From assembly GCA_022478985.1 (NCBI GenBank), contig JAKSZP010006603.1, positions 124,001 through 188,000 on the forward strand: DNA of 64,000 nucleotides, in the 5' to 3' direction. Source of the stretch: Massospora cicadina (taxonomy: Eukaryota > Entomophthoromycota > Entomophthoromycetes > Entomophthorales > Entomophthoraceae). Below the pieces are notes generated by a model that saw nothing but the letters and a program-made list of their open reading frames with translations, searched no databases and was not told where the DNA came from. Below, in pieces: positions 44,247 through 55,388 of the stretch (position 1 is its first letter; every line of letters begins with the position of its first letter). A program made the position numbers and the translations under genes.

Positions 44247-45157
44247 GTTGAACAGATCCACTCCATCAGCTCAATGGCAGATTTGGGCCTGCCAACGGAC
44301 AACCTGGTGTGTACCTTACCAAACGTCCATATCTCAAATGAGTTAGCCCAAATTGAGCTAGAGAAAGTTCATAATCTTATTGATGACTATAGCGACATAT
44401 TCTCCAAGTCAGCTCACGACTATGGCCATATGAAGGACTGGTGCCACTACATGGATGTAGGTGATGCCCATCCCATTCGGTCAAAACCATATTGCAAGTC
44501 AAAGGTGGAGGAACAGCATATGAGGATGGAACTCACACAGTTATGGATGCGGGGTTACTAGTTCCCTCTCAAAGCCCTTGGTCTTCCCCACTGTTGTTAA
44601 TTAAGAAGAAAGATGGAGGTCACCGGGTAGTCATGGACTACCGCAAGCTAAATAACCTCACGAAGAAGGATAGCTATCCTATCCCTTGCATCAATAATGC
44701 CCTAGCCCAACTATGCGGCTCAAATTTCTTTTCAGTCATGGACTTGGCCAGTGGCTATTGGCAAATGGACCTTTCTCCACAGGACCAGGAGAAATGCGCT
44801 TTGATATGCAGTGAAAGCCTTTTCCAACCCACGCGATTACCCCAAGGGTTGTGCAACGCACCTGCCTCTTTCCAGAGTGCAATGGATCACATCTTGCAAG
44901 ACTTAAAGCTATTCTGCATTATCTTTTATCTTGACAATATTACTGTGTTCTCAAAAACCTTCAAAGACCACCAGGATCACTTAAAGGAGGTGTTTGGAGG
45001 GCTACGTAAGTCAAATATCAAGTTGAAACCATCAAAGTGCACATTCTTTCAGCTAAAATTGGATTTCCTTGGCCACACCATTTCGCAAAATGGAATCCAA
45101 CCACTACAGAACAAGGTCGAAGCCATTGCAAATATGCCTCCCCCTAAGAATTTGTGA
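44238..45157 (+). pseudogene. Element F reverse transcriptase
   Basis: The linker 44238-44561 (ISSMADLGLPTDNLVCTLP, YSDIFSKSAHDYGHM) leads to SPLLLIKKKDGGHRVVMDY (open 44492-45157), RKLNNLTKKDSYPIP, motif A FFSVMDLASGYWQMDLSP, motif B RLPQGLCNAPASFQSAMD and motif C IIFYLDNITVFSKTF, where the second catalytic Asp is Asn (GAC AAT). The thumb PSKCTFFQLKLDFLGHTIS follows. It ends in TGA 45156, expected CGA or TGG. Confidence 0.87.
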
Positions 45158-45166
45158 GATATACAG

Positions 45167-45718
45167 GTGTTTCTGGGGATGATGGGGTATTATCATCAGT
45201 TCATCCCTAAGTTCTTACAACTCAGTGAGCCCCTTGTTCGCTTACTGAAGAAGAATATCCCTTTCCAATGGGGCGCTGAACAAAAAGCCACTTTTGAGAC
45301 CCTGAAGCAGCTACTAAAACGACGCCCTATCCTACGGCACCCATATTACAAGAAGCTCTTTATCCTGTTTAGGGATGCCTCAGACTACGCCGCTGGGGCC
45401 ATCTTAGGCCAATTAGATAAAAATGGTATTGATCATCCGGTATCATATTTCAGTAAGATGCTTTCAAAGCCTGAATGCAACTACAGTGTAACCAAAAAGG
45501 TGTGCCTGGCTGTGCTGTTGGCTGTAAAGCACTACCGACCTTTCCTCTATGGAACCACCTTTACTGTAGTTACTGACCACGCTTCATTGAAGTGGCTACA
45601 AAATATGAAGGACCCTACTGGGCGGTTAGCTCTCTGGGCTCTAAAGATCCAGCCTTATGATATGCAAATTGAACATCGTGCCAGAACTCGTCATATGAAT
45701 GTGGATGGGTTGTCTTGA
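45167..45718 (+). pseudogene. Element F connection and RNase H
   Basis: Open for 183 codons: MMGYYHQFIPKFLQLSEPLV, FRDASDYAAGAILGQLDK (Asp), HPVSYFSKMLSKPECNYSVT, then KKVCLAVLLAVKHY (the catalytic Glu of EKECLAV is lost), TVVTDHASLKWLQNMKDPTG (Asp), EHRARTRHMNVDGLS. Nearly intact, but mutated at the active site. Confidence 0.87.
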
Positions 45719-45816
45719 CTGCCAATCCTCCACTTGGATAATAGCGAGGCAGAAAGGTTGCATGATCTATTAATGCTTCTAATGAATGGGAGGATGAAGA
45801 TGATCCAGTTCAGAAG

Positions 45817-46931
45817 ATGTTAGCCCGCCACTCGTGCAACACCAAAATGGAAAATGGGAAGTTGTATAAGCAGGTGGGGGCGAAGTGGTTGCCTTACCTC
45901 CAGCCCTCAGAATGCGTACCTGCCATCCTTGAAGCTCACTCTATTTTAGGCCATGGAGGGGCAAAGAAAACTTATGAGTGGCTTAAGGATCGATACTATT
46001 GGGATGGAATGATGGACGCTATAGTTGATGTCTTGAAAGCCTGCCTTACGTGCAAGAAACAATCCGGTTTCAAAACTAGATACCATTATCAACCAACTAC
46101 CCCGCAACAACCTTTTCACACTATTATTTTGGATGTTGTAGGTCCCCTTCCACAGTCTACCAGTGGCAACCGTTTTATCCTAGTAGCCATCGACCACTTC
46201 ACTAAGTGGGTTGAAGCTGTGGCGCTTCCTGGATAAACAGTTAAGGCAACTGCCACTTCCATACACCAACACATTTTTTCTCGGCATGGCTGTCCCCAAG
46301 TACTACTCTGTGATAATGGCAAGAATTTTACCTCCAGAGTAGTCAAACTCCTGGCTACCTTCATGGGAGCCCAATAACTCTTTTCAGCTCTGTACAATCC
46401 ATCTACCAATGGGGCAGTGGAAAGAGGCAATGGAACCTTAGTTTCTATCCTCCGCAAAATGGCCTCTTCTGATCCACTTCACTGGGATCAATTCTTACCC
46501 AGTGCCCTTATGGCCTACTGGATTAGCTATCACTGGATTCTGAAATGTCCCCTTTCCGAGTTTTGTATGGCAGGGAACCAGGCATACCTGCCCTTCTGGC
46601 TAAAGGTGTCTTCTCTAAAGGAGAGGAGCCTAAGAAAGCCATGCAAAGGCTAGCTAACCAAATTATTTAACTCCAAGCTGAAGCTATGACCAACCTAGCA
46701 AAAGCAGTGACTAAAGAAGGGCAGGCTGCCAATGAGCTCCGCATCCCCCTTCCTACATTTCAAGTGGCTGATAAGGTGTTATACTACCATAACCGCATCA
46801 CCCCAAGAAGCGGTAAGCTTGGTTCAATTTGGGAGGGACCTTTCTCCATCAACTACAAAAGAGGCAATGAATACTCCATCAAATCATTAGCCACGGGAGT
46901 TACTATAAACTGGGACATGGCCATTTCCTAA
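45817..46931 (+). pseudogene. Element F integrase
   Basis: 45817-46236 open: zinc region LEAHSILGHGGAKKTYEWL, CLTCKKQ (HHCC complete), LDVVGPLPQSTSGNRFILVA, IDHFTKWVEAVALPG (Asp), TAA. Then VLLCDNGKNFTSRVVKLL (Asp), a TAA, and NGAVERGNGTLVSILRKM (Glu): all three catalytic acids are present. The C-terminal region 46686-46931 (FQVADKVLYYHNRITPRSGK, GSIWEGPFSINYKRG) resembles an SH3-like tail. No chromodomain. Confidence 0.86.
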
Positions 46932-46968
46932 GATCCTACACTTCTCCCAACATTCTTGAGAGGGGCAA

Positions 46969-47732
46969 TGTCAGATATTCTCCTTCTTGACTTCTGAGAA
47001 AGAATGTTGGAGTCCGATCTTTGACTAAAATTGTGACTATCAATGATATGAATACCAACGGCAAAAAGACCTTGGTGGATTCTTGGTGAATCCTATCCAT
47101 CAGAACAATACAATCTATACCCAAAATTAGCATAATATGGTAAGTACTGAAAATAGGATTGCTCCAACCTTTTGGCCAAATTTGAGGTGTTCAATATTGT
47201 GCGGGTCTGAACCCTCCCAAAGTGAGAAGATTTTGCCCATCAATGATTGGGTGCAAATTAGCCAATCATTACCACTCAGATCTGAACCCTCCCAAAGTGA
47301 GAAGATTTTACCCATCGATGATTTGTCATAAATTAACCAATCATTACCACTCAGATCTGAACCCTCCCAAAGTGAGAAGATTTTACCCACTGGTGATTGG
47401 ATACAATTTATCAAATCCTTACCACAAAGGTCAGTTTTGCTACAAAAATATTTATCCTCGATCTGATAGGCCAAAAGCCTATATTTCCTAATTTAGATGA
47501 CTCAGCTTTATATATTTTAGCCTCAAATGCCCATGATCTCAAAATTCAAACTAGTTTAAATAGGAACTACTAGTATCAAGAAAAGGGCCTTTCTCTAGTT
47601 TGCCTTAAAAATTAAAACTATAAAATAAAATCTTAGTTTTATTAAGAGTTTGTTATTTATTTTAAATATTCCATTGTGGAAATCCAGCAGCACATAGCAC
47701 CAGCGAGCATAGTTTCTTGCTGAATTTTGACA
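46969..47732 (+). repeat. 3' LTR of element F
   Basis: 764 bp, paired with 41445-42205; preceded by a purine tract and followed by the TSD TCTTG. Confidence 0.93.
47207..47431 (+). repeat. Three 75-bp tandem repeats in the F 3' LTR
   Basis: Copies begin CTGAACCCTCCCAAAGTGAG at 47207, 47282 and 47357, a period of exactly 75 bp. The same array is in the 5' LTR, so it was present in the inserted element. It lies in probable U3 and could be a promoter or enhancer array. Confidence 0.9.
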
Positions 47733-49217
47733 TCTTGGATGAATGCCTGACTTGTAAAAAACAATCCTGCTTCAAGGCTAAGTATCATTATCAACCTATG
47801 ACGCCGCAACGACCCTTCCAAACCATAAATTTGGATGTGGTAGGTCCTCTTCCTCATACCACAGGTGGAAATCGCTATATCTTAGTTGGTATTAATTATT
47901 TCACCAAATGGGTGAAGCTGTAACTCTCCCCACTCAGACTACTAAAGCCACGCCTACCTTCTTACACCAATACATTTTTACCTGGCATGGATATCCTCGG
48001 GTCCTCCTATATGATAATGGGAAAAATTCTACTTCCCAAGTGGTGAAGCTCCTTGCCACCTTTATGGGAGCGCAACAACTCTTCTTGGCCCTTATAACCC
48101 ATCCACAAATGGTGCTGTAGAAAGAGTTAATAGAACCCTGGTCTCCATACTCTGCAAAATGGCTAATTCAGACCCTCTCCACTAGGATCTTTATTTATCC
48201 AGTGCCCTCATGGCCTATCAAATGAGATATTATTGCATCCTAAAGATGTCCCCTTTCCATGTATTGTATGGCTGAGAACCTGGGTTACCAGATCTATTAG
48301 CAAAAAATATCTTCACTGACAGAATTGACCCAGAGAAATTATGAAAAGTTGGCTCAGCAAATCATCTAACTACAAGTGAAAGCTATGAATAACTTAGTCA
48401 AGATGGTCTCAAAGGAAGCTGAAGCAGTTAATGAGTTCCATATCCCTCCCCTTCCTTCCAAGTATCTGAAATGGCATTGTATTATCACAAATCACTCCTA
48501 GAAGTAAGAATCTCGGTTCTATTTGGGTTGGGCCATATTTTAGTAATGTACAAGCGAGGGGATGAGTCTCTATCAAATCCCTATCTTCTGGTTTTACCAA
48601 AATTGGATACATGGCCGCTTCCTACGGCCTTATTCTCCACCACAACATTCTTGAAGGGGGTGATGTCAGACATTTGCCCTCCAGGATCCAGTATAAGAAT
48701 GTTTTGGGGTAAAATTGGCTAAAAAGGGGAAATGTTGGACATACAAAAATCCCCAATAATAATGAGATTGATTTAACTTTAAATAATGATTTTGTTGGCC
48801 AAAAGGCCCTGGCTTATTCTCGGAGTAACCCTGTGAATCAGGGCAACACTATTATGACTACTAACTGGGCAAATAGTGCCAAGTTGGGAAGTCAAATTTC
48901 CCTGACTTCACAGTAAACCTGGGGAGTCCATCAGAGGTTTCTCCCTCAGTCACGACTAGTTCAAAGACAGCACCAAAGTGGAGACTGACCCCTCATTTAT
49001 AGACTTGGTGGGGGTCCCCCAGGGTGCAATAAATTTTTCTAAAGGGGATTAGCTGAAATTAGTTAAATTGTTACCCCACGGGTACATAGTGCCAAAGTCA
49101 ACTCCCCTTCAGTCATTCAGCCATGGTAAAGCAAGTTTTCTGAGCTTTAATAGCTAAAGCCCATATTACTCAATTTTGAAATACACAAGCCTTCAAAATG
49201 TTGAGCCTCAACATTTT

Positions 49218-49832
49218 GATTTATTCAAGGTACGCGACCAGGGGATGGACAGTACCAATCACAACACTCAAAATGGCAAAACAAACTACTAACCAGGTGG
49301 GAAGCAGAAACTGCTTAACCCACCATGGCAGAGGGTGAGGAGGGGTCAGGGGGTTGGTTTTCAGAAAGATCCACCTCGATCAAGGGGTGTTGGTTACAGT
49401 ACCGGATCAGAGCAGAGAGCCAGGGCGTTGGGGCATCTGCATAGTGGGGGCTGAGGTCAGCGTAGTAGGAGTTTTCCACTTCTGCATCAAGATAATGACG
49501 GGAAAGTGTCTCAACAAAAGCTGCGAGGAGAACTTCAGCTTCTTTGCGGGCTTCAGGAAGTTGGGTGAAAAGGGAGATACTGTGGCGGGTGATTTTGGCT
49601 GAGGGGTTGAATGAAGCAAGTGTTGCGACATTCATAACAGCAATTTCAGCATCATCAAATAATTTTGAGATGTCACTGCAGGGAGATTCAGGGAAGTCAG
49701 GGGGGAAGAAGATGGTGGGCAGGCCATGCTGGAGCTGAGCCACTGACTGGGCCACCGCGGTGCGTAGTTTTGGGCAATGAGGAGAGGCCACCGCAGCTAA
49801 GGCGAGCTGGTGGTCACTTTGGAAGGGGGTTG
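49218..49832 (-). mobile_element. Retroposed gene fragment (retrogene candidate) in the E 3' LTR
   Basis: 615 bp flanked by a 16-bp duplication TGAGCCTCAACATTTT (49202-49217 and 49833-49848), typical of LINE-mediated insertion. On the minus strand it begins directly in open coding sequence, has a stop at 49317-49315 and a ~95-nt untranslated tail ending TTGAATAAATC with an AATAAA signal at the very end. It is clearly more GC-rich than its surroundings. It matches no repeat elsewhere in the window. Confidence 0.75.
49315..49832 (-). CDS. Open frame of the retrogene candidate (5'-truncated, unknown protein)
   Basis: About 172 sense codons without a stop, from the insertion edge to TAA 49315. 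In-frame translation can be joined to a chance upstream Met at 49902 in the LTR. Readable parts: SDHQLALAAVASPHCPKLRT, AQLQHGLPTIFFPPDFPE, DISKLFDDAEIAVMNVATL, LPEARKEAEVLLAAFVETLS, YADAPTPWLSALIRYCNQ. It is Ala/Leu-rich and helical with an acidic Pro-rich end (SENQPPDPSSPSAMVG), and has no membrane segment. I do not recognise the family. The parent would be an intact host gene elsewhere. The preserved frame suggests recent insertion or selection. Confidence 0.55.
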
Positions 49833-50053
49833 TGAGCCTCAACATTTTAAACACTTTTATCAAATTATTTAAGTATATACTCTCTTTTATCCTGAAAAGC
49901 ACCTAATAAAAACTATATGACTTAAACTTTTTAGTAATTACTAGTTATATATTATTTTACTATCAGAAGTGCAATAAAGTCCCTAAATTACATTGTTGGA
50001 TTCAAGGCAGAAAGCACCAGCGAGCCTTATTTAAGCCAAAATCTATAAAACCT

Positions 50054-50285
50054 ATCAATTCGATAAAACAACCATGATTTCTTAGAAAAACCATTTTTTA
50101 AGTAAATATATAGTATTATGAACCACCCCAGTAGTAAATAATCTTATTTTCCTTTAATTTAATAACCATGTCTTTATTCAATCCTTTTAAAATGATTTAT
50201 TAAGAGGTGATGCCAACCTTTGATCAGTCTCTGTGCTGGTATCTGAGTTGCCAAAAACAAGATTCCCTCCTGAATTTACCCACAA
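50054..50285. other. Short interval between element E and LINE2
   Basis: AT-rich; nothing recognised. Confidence 0.6.
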
Positions 50286-50599
50286 TATAAAATCTGAAAT
50301 CCAGGAACTTTTCTTTCTCGTTGCAATAACTTTTGCAACCTATTTAATTCAAGACTGAATCTAGTTTAATAATCTCACAGAGGAGATTAGTCTGCGCCTA
50401 TGTCAGGGAGCAGTTGGACAAGTAAGGTAAGAGGAGCAGGTGGAAGGCCCGCGGCCTCCAACGTTCAAAAACGCCCCAGGGAAACCGGTGGAATAGACAA
50501 AATTTTTAAAAAACCAGCGGTCACTATTTCCCCATAAATATACACATGGCAAGCTCAATGCAACCACTAAATCAACACGCCACACTCCCAGCAATTTTC

Positions 50600-51613
50600 A
50601 TTGGTGGAATTCGGAGTCTGCATGTTTCTGGACATCCAACAAATGGCCTTATGGGAAAAATTTTGTGAAGATGTGCACACAATTTTCCCAACCGCAGTGT
50701 ACGTCGCACCTCACTCCATGCCATGTGGTTGGCTGGACCTAGGTTCCGAAAGCAAAGAGGCAGCAGATGAGGCTGCTGTGGTGCATGTAGTGGTTGGCCT
50801 CCCTGAAGGGCAACAGGTTGTCAAAACCAAACGCACCAGATGGACAAAATCAAACCAAATTTTCCTCACATTTGACTTTTTGCTACTACGGAAAAACGTG
50901 ACATTTTGGAACAACACCTGAAAGATGGTCTCGCCATAAATGGCAAAATACAATCTTTTGAAATGCAATGCTTCACGCTGATGCCACACCTGTGCACCGG
51001 CAAAGCCATTGCAGTCTTGACCCCAACCAAGGAGATTGCAAAGGACCTAACCCAGATCCCGCACTCCACTTTTATTGATATTGCAGGGCATACCACCCAC
51101 CCATTCTGGGTGACCGTGGACAGCGCGCCCCCCATTTGCACCCACTGTGATGCGTTCAGCCATAAGGCGCACGCATGCCCCACCAAGGAGAACGTCACAT
51201 TCCAAGAGCACCCCTCAGCAGCCATAGCCAGTGGAGAGGCGCACTACGAACCAACCACAAGCACCAAAGAGGCTTTCCCATAGGGAGCACAAGGCTGCTA
51301 CCTACTGGTAAAGCTTATCTCCCCACAAGAGTGGAAGAAGGCCAAGCAGGCCCACAGGGCCGCTCCCAAGGAAGCGGCCAAAGCCACCACCGCTATCCCA
51401 CACTCACAATGCCAGAAGGACATTGAAACCTTTGCAGTGGAAGAAACTCAGGAATCCATTAACCAATCAGATTTGGAAGCCCATGCTGAGTGGGCCACTT
51501 AATCCAAGGATCCAATGGGGATTCAATATCACCCAATCGTTGCACCCAAGCTCTGGTTAAAACTGAGATCTAGAGGAGGCTGGTGGGCCTGGGTGCCCAC
51601 CCCTCGCACCTAA
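50600..51613 (+). pseudogene. LINE2 ORF1
   Basis: The open piece 50601-50921 (EFGVCMFLDIQQMALWEKF, MPCGWLDLGSESKEAADEAA) is followed by a one-base shift and 50906-51283 (LTPTKEIAKDLTQIPHSTF, zinc knuckle CTHCDAFSHKAHACP, TKEAFP then TAG for an expected TGG). The basic Lys/Ala segment and the C-terminus follow. Homologous along its length to LINE1 ORF1. The final TAA 51611-51613 is followed by GGTGTG and the ORF2 ATG. Confidence 0.75.
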
Positions 51614-51619
51614 GGTGTG

Positions 51620-54600
51620 ATGGGGGAAACCTTCACTTTAGGGATGTTGAATATCGCCGGACTCAAGGCCTCCCTGTCCCAGGCTAGGAAACTGAGTTTT
51701 TACAACACAATCTACCCATGGATATCCTGGCTGTCCAGGAGTCCCAATGTCCACGAGGGTCCAAGGAAGCTTGGAAAAAAATGCTACTCCCATCCCTATC
51801 CTTTTGGTCAAAGCACTGTGGGGTGCTAATTCAGAAAAATAATCTTTTCAAGTTTTTATCTTCAGAAACATTCCTAAATGGCCAAGTTCTCATTGTCACT
51901 TTCTTGTGGCCCGTCGTGGTACACGCTATCATCAACATTTATGCCCCAAACAGTGCACGCAAGCATTGGGAATTTTTCTTATTGGTCAAATCCCTCCCAC
52001 TACCCCCAGGCCCTTTCGTAGTTGGCGACATAAACTGTTGGCAAAACACACCAACAGACCTGTGGCCTTCCTCACCCCGCGCCCCCAGGGTCACGTAGAA
52101 CTGCGCGTTCTAAAGGCCACCCTTGGGTTAATGGATGCACTGCTATGACATGCCCCGCTGCTCAAAACATGATGCATCCCCACGTCCACAACAGCCAATT
52201 AAGGTCCATGACCCGCATCAACCTTATCCTAACGCTGGCGAAATTCCAACCCCAAATCTCCCACTTCAAAACAACAAAAATGGAATTCTCCAACCATCAA
52301 CTAGTCTCATTAACCTACCACCTACCTGTCACAGCTGGTAAGGCCCCACATTGGTGAAAAATCCGCCCCCCCGAGATACCATCACCAGGATTTTCCACTT
52401 GGGTGGAATCAGCAACTTTTGGCAAAAAAGTTTACTGCACTGTTTTGCGCGGACCCCATTTCCATATGAAAAACTTTCAAAAAGATACCATCCGCCACTC
52501 TCACCATCTCTCCTCCAGATGCTCATGAGCCGCATCGGTGGTCATTTCAAGCGCTCTGGCAGAGTTGGCACACCTGGAGTCCAATATCCCAGCTACAGGA
52601 TACAGCTCTGCATGGGGCCATAAGTGGGCAGAGGCAGCCGCCCACCTCAATGCATTTTAAAGGCAACACAAACATCAGGTTTGTGTTCAGTACAGGGCCA
52701 AATGCATCACAAAAGGTGACAAGTGCACCGCACAATCTTTAAAAATTTTGCACCATGCCAGAGCGTGGCCTGCACACAGGTGTGAAGATCAGATAATTCC
52801 ATTGTGGATACACCAGCTGAAGTGGCAATTGAAACACAAAAGTATTACTCTAAGTTGTACCAATCCAATCCAATTCAGCTGGCCGAAGTGGTGGAATTTC
52901 TCAACTGAGCCCACATCTGCAACATTTTCTGATACCCAGAAATAATGAATTTGATTACTCGAATGAATTATGGACAGCCATTCGCGGTGCATTAAACCAA
53001 AAATGCCCAGGCCCAGATGGTATTCCATATGAATTCTACAAAAAGTATCTCAAATATATATCCCTATTGATGCTCGCCTCACTTAACCAAAGCCTGTTGG
53101 AAACGCGCCTCCTACCAGGAGGACATGAGGCCTTTACCATCACAGTCTTCAAGAAAGGGGATAAGCTAGACTTAGCCAACTGGTTCCCCATTTCTTTAAC
53201 AAACACAGACACTAAAATTTTAACAAAAATCATGGCTAACCGTTTAGGGACTGTAGCATCTGCAACCATCTCACCAGAACAATTCGGTTTCATACCCAGA
53301 AGGTCAATTTGGGATAACGTGCACTCTGTGGCTAATGCATGTCAGTCCACAGCCTCTGGGGCACTTGTATTCTTGGACCAACAGAAGGCCTATGATAGAG
53401 TAAGCTGGGAATACCTCAGGGCCTGCCTCCATCAATTCCACTTACCCCCTCGCTTCATCAACTGGGTGATGCTGCTCACTGAATCTGCAACAATGGCAGT
53501 GCGTGGCCCTGGCTTCCTAACGGAAGTAGTCTGCCCTCAAAGGGGCTTGCGACAAGGGGACCCCCTCATCCCACTCTTATAAAACTTCAGCCTTGACCCA
53601 CTACTGCGAAATGTGAATGCACAACTCACCGGGGTCCATGTGCCAGGCTAAGCTCCAGTCAAGATAATGGCATTTGCAGATGATTGTGTGGTTGGGGTGT
53701 CTAATAATCAAGATGAACGCACGCTTAAAGCTCTCATCCAGGAGTATTCCCGGGTAAGTAAAGCGGCACTGAACGCTTACAAAACTGAAATTATCCTCCT
53801 TGGTTGGTTTCAGAACTGCTGGGCCCCAGCAATTAGTTCCCAACCCGGCCCATCTGCTCGCCCATGTCCTCGCCCTACCAGCTCAACACACATCGCCCCA
53901 TTGATGCTCCCCTTCATGCCACGCCCTACCATAGGACTGGTATGCCATCTGGGCGTGTGGATGGAGGCAGGAGGATATGCATTAGCAGTAATGGAGTGCC
54001 GTATTCTGGACAACGTGACGAAGAGAATTGCCTCTCTCAGAGCCCACCCTACTTCCCTTACTGGCAGGGTTTTTTTAGCCAACTCTATGCTCCTCTCCAA
54101 AGTCTGGTTCGGAGCCCACGCCATCCCCTTCTCCCCAAGCTTCTTCAAATCCTTTTATGCCTTGCTGCAAGGATTGCTTTGGTCAGGCCGCCCTCCACCA
54201 GTATGGCTAGAGGTCATGTTTGGCCCTCATTATCATGGTGGCATGGGCATGCTAGACTTCAAAGCCCATGCTGCCAAGATCCTGGGCACCTGGATTGCAG
54301 CCATCACCGCCCCTACACTCCCCTCCCAACACTGGTCCCACGCAGCCCGCTCCAACTTCTCCCGCGCCTTGGGCCTCAACAAACCATCGAACCCCCACTC
54401 CCTGATGAAATACCTCACATCACACACATCGGCCATAGGTCCTCATGGGACAAAAACCCACTACAAACGAATCCTACTCTCCATGCAGAGCGCTGAGTGG
54501 AGAATTTGTATTAGTGGACATACAACCTGAAGAGGCCGCCCCTCTCCTCAGTTCACACAAGAGTTACAGGGGCTACCCATCCATGATGGCGTGATACCCA

Positions 54601-55240
54601 TTCGGCCCCATGTCCTATCCAGAGTGGACTACCTGGACATGATGGACATCCGTTACTCCATTGAGACCCAAAAAACTATCTGGAAATACGCACACCATCC
54701 TCTATTGCAGCCTCAAGTCCGATCCCATGTGTGGCGCTGCCTGAGGTGGGTGTATCATACAGCTGAGCGCTCTAATGCTTTACACTCATCCTGTGTCGTG
54801 TGTGGCCAGTATGGAACGCTGTTCCACCGCCTGGATAAGTGCCCAACCTCTAGAGTGATATGGCGCGAAGTTCAACGTCTGCTGGGCCAGGATCAAACGC
54901 ATCCCTTCAGTCTGTCAAGAGATATGTTTGCTCTATCAATGGCCTCCCCCTTCCACCCTCCCTCCGTGCTTTGGTGGTTGCAATCGCCATGTGGACCATC
55001 CACACGATTGCCTTATATGCCATCGCAGGCTCCACCCCCATCCTCCCAGAAGTAATCCACAGATTCCGGTCTCATTTGATGGACCACTTTCAAGTGTGGA
55101 TGTTTGGATACCTCCCACCACGTCACCAACAGCTGGTCTCCTCCTGGTTCCCAGTATGGTTCATCAAATCAGACCCCTTCCTCCACATGTGTTCAATTGT
55201 GGCTATGGCCCCTCCACACGTTCCCTCCCCCTCCCCATAA
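51620..55240 (+). pseudogene. LINE2 ORF2 (endonuclease, RT, zinc finger)
   Basis: ATG 51620, MGETFTLGMLNIAGLKASL. The endonuclease has DILAVQESQCPRGS, INIYAPNSAR, VVGDINCWQN and FSNHQLVSLTY; the SDH motif is SNH, so the endonuclease is probably dead. RT open 53067-53582: FKKGDKLDLANW, PISLTNTDTKILTKIMANRL, FGFIPRRSIWDN, DQQKAYDRVSWEY, QRGLRQGDPLIPLL then TAA. Motif C FADDCVVGVSNNQDE begins the next open stretch (53667-54530). The C-terminal zinc finger SSCVVCGQYG, FHRLDKC lies at ~54790-54845. Breaks are few: it is younger or better preserved than LINE1. Confidence 0.87.
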
Positions 55241-55388
55241 GTGGCGTTCGCGCTGGCAACAAGAGATAGCGTCGCTTCTCTGGGTTGCCTTCCCTGATAC
55301 TAATTTTTGTCTCTTCTGAGTCATATTCAGAAGTGTCCGTCCCATGGTCAGCCTTCCCCGCAATAAATTATAAAATCTGAAATCCCAA

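Larger units (their letters stand above)
41445..47732 (+). mobile_element. Element F: Ty3/gypsy element inserted in E
   Basis: 6.3 kb with LTRs 41445-42205 and 46969-47732 and a perfect TSD TCTTG (41440-41444, 47733-47737). The PBS-like TGGTGCTCACTACAGGGGCA lies 3 nt after the 5' LTR and is close to that of E. The purine tract GAGAGGGGCAA precedes the 3' LTR. It has gag, protease, dUTPase-like domain, RT, RNase H and integrase. It is the best-preserved pol in the window but still has about a dozen breaks. It is closely related to E, so a relative jumped into a relative. Confidence 0.93.
41290..48640 (+). pseudogene. Element E integrase, split by element F
   Basis: The left part (41290-41439) has the zinc-region remnants (YLRPSERV-like, SHTIMG, YEWLKERYYWEGILETINKV). 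F is inserted after TCTTG. The right part resumes at 47738: LDECLTCKKQSCFKAKYHYQ, NLDVVGPLPHTTGGNRYILV, GINYFTKW (the usual Asp is Asn: VAID to VGIN), LLYDNGKNSTSQVVKLL (Asp), then VERVNRTLVSILCKMA (Glu, shifted). The C-terminal region runs to about 48640. The triad is therefore N-D-E. Confidence 0.82.
25182..50048 (+). mobile_element. Element E: Ty3/gypsy element with nested insertions
   Basis: LTRs at 25182-25935 and 48664-50048 (the latter enlarged by a 615-bp insertion) and a perfect TSD AACCT at 25177-25181 and 50049-50053. Removing A2 (25956-37300), F (41445-47732) and the insertion leaves roughly 6.6 kb: a PBS-like TGGTACTCACTATAGGGGCA split by A2, then gag, protease, dUTPase-like domain, RT, RNase H, integrase and the purine tract GAAGGGGG. 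Element E is therefore older than everything inside it. Pol is shifted and stopped in many places. Confidence 0.9.
48664..50048 (+). repeat. 3' LTR of element E, interrupted
   Basis: Starts TGTCAGACATTTGCC after GAAGGGGGTGA and ends AATCTATAA, followed by the TSD AACCT. It is collinear with 25182-25935 except for the insertion 49218-49832. Confidence 0.9.
50303..55368 (+). mobile_element. LINE2: full-length non-LTR retrotransposon
   Basis: 5,066 bp with a perfect 17-bp duplication TATAAAATCTGAAATCC (50286-50302 and 55369-55385). Same family as LINE1. The 5' end AGGAACTTTTCTTTCTCG and the 3' end CCCCGCAATAAAT correspond to those of LINE1. It encodes two ORFs. Confidence 0.93.

Noticed and set aside
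47127..47474. 115-codon minus-strand frame with repeated KIFSLWEGSDLSGNDW
   Set aside because: Produced by the 75-bp (25-codon) tandem repeats of the F LTR; a period divisible by three keeps the frame open without selection.
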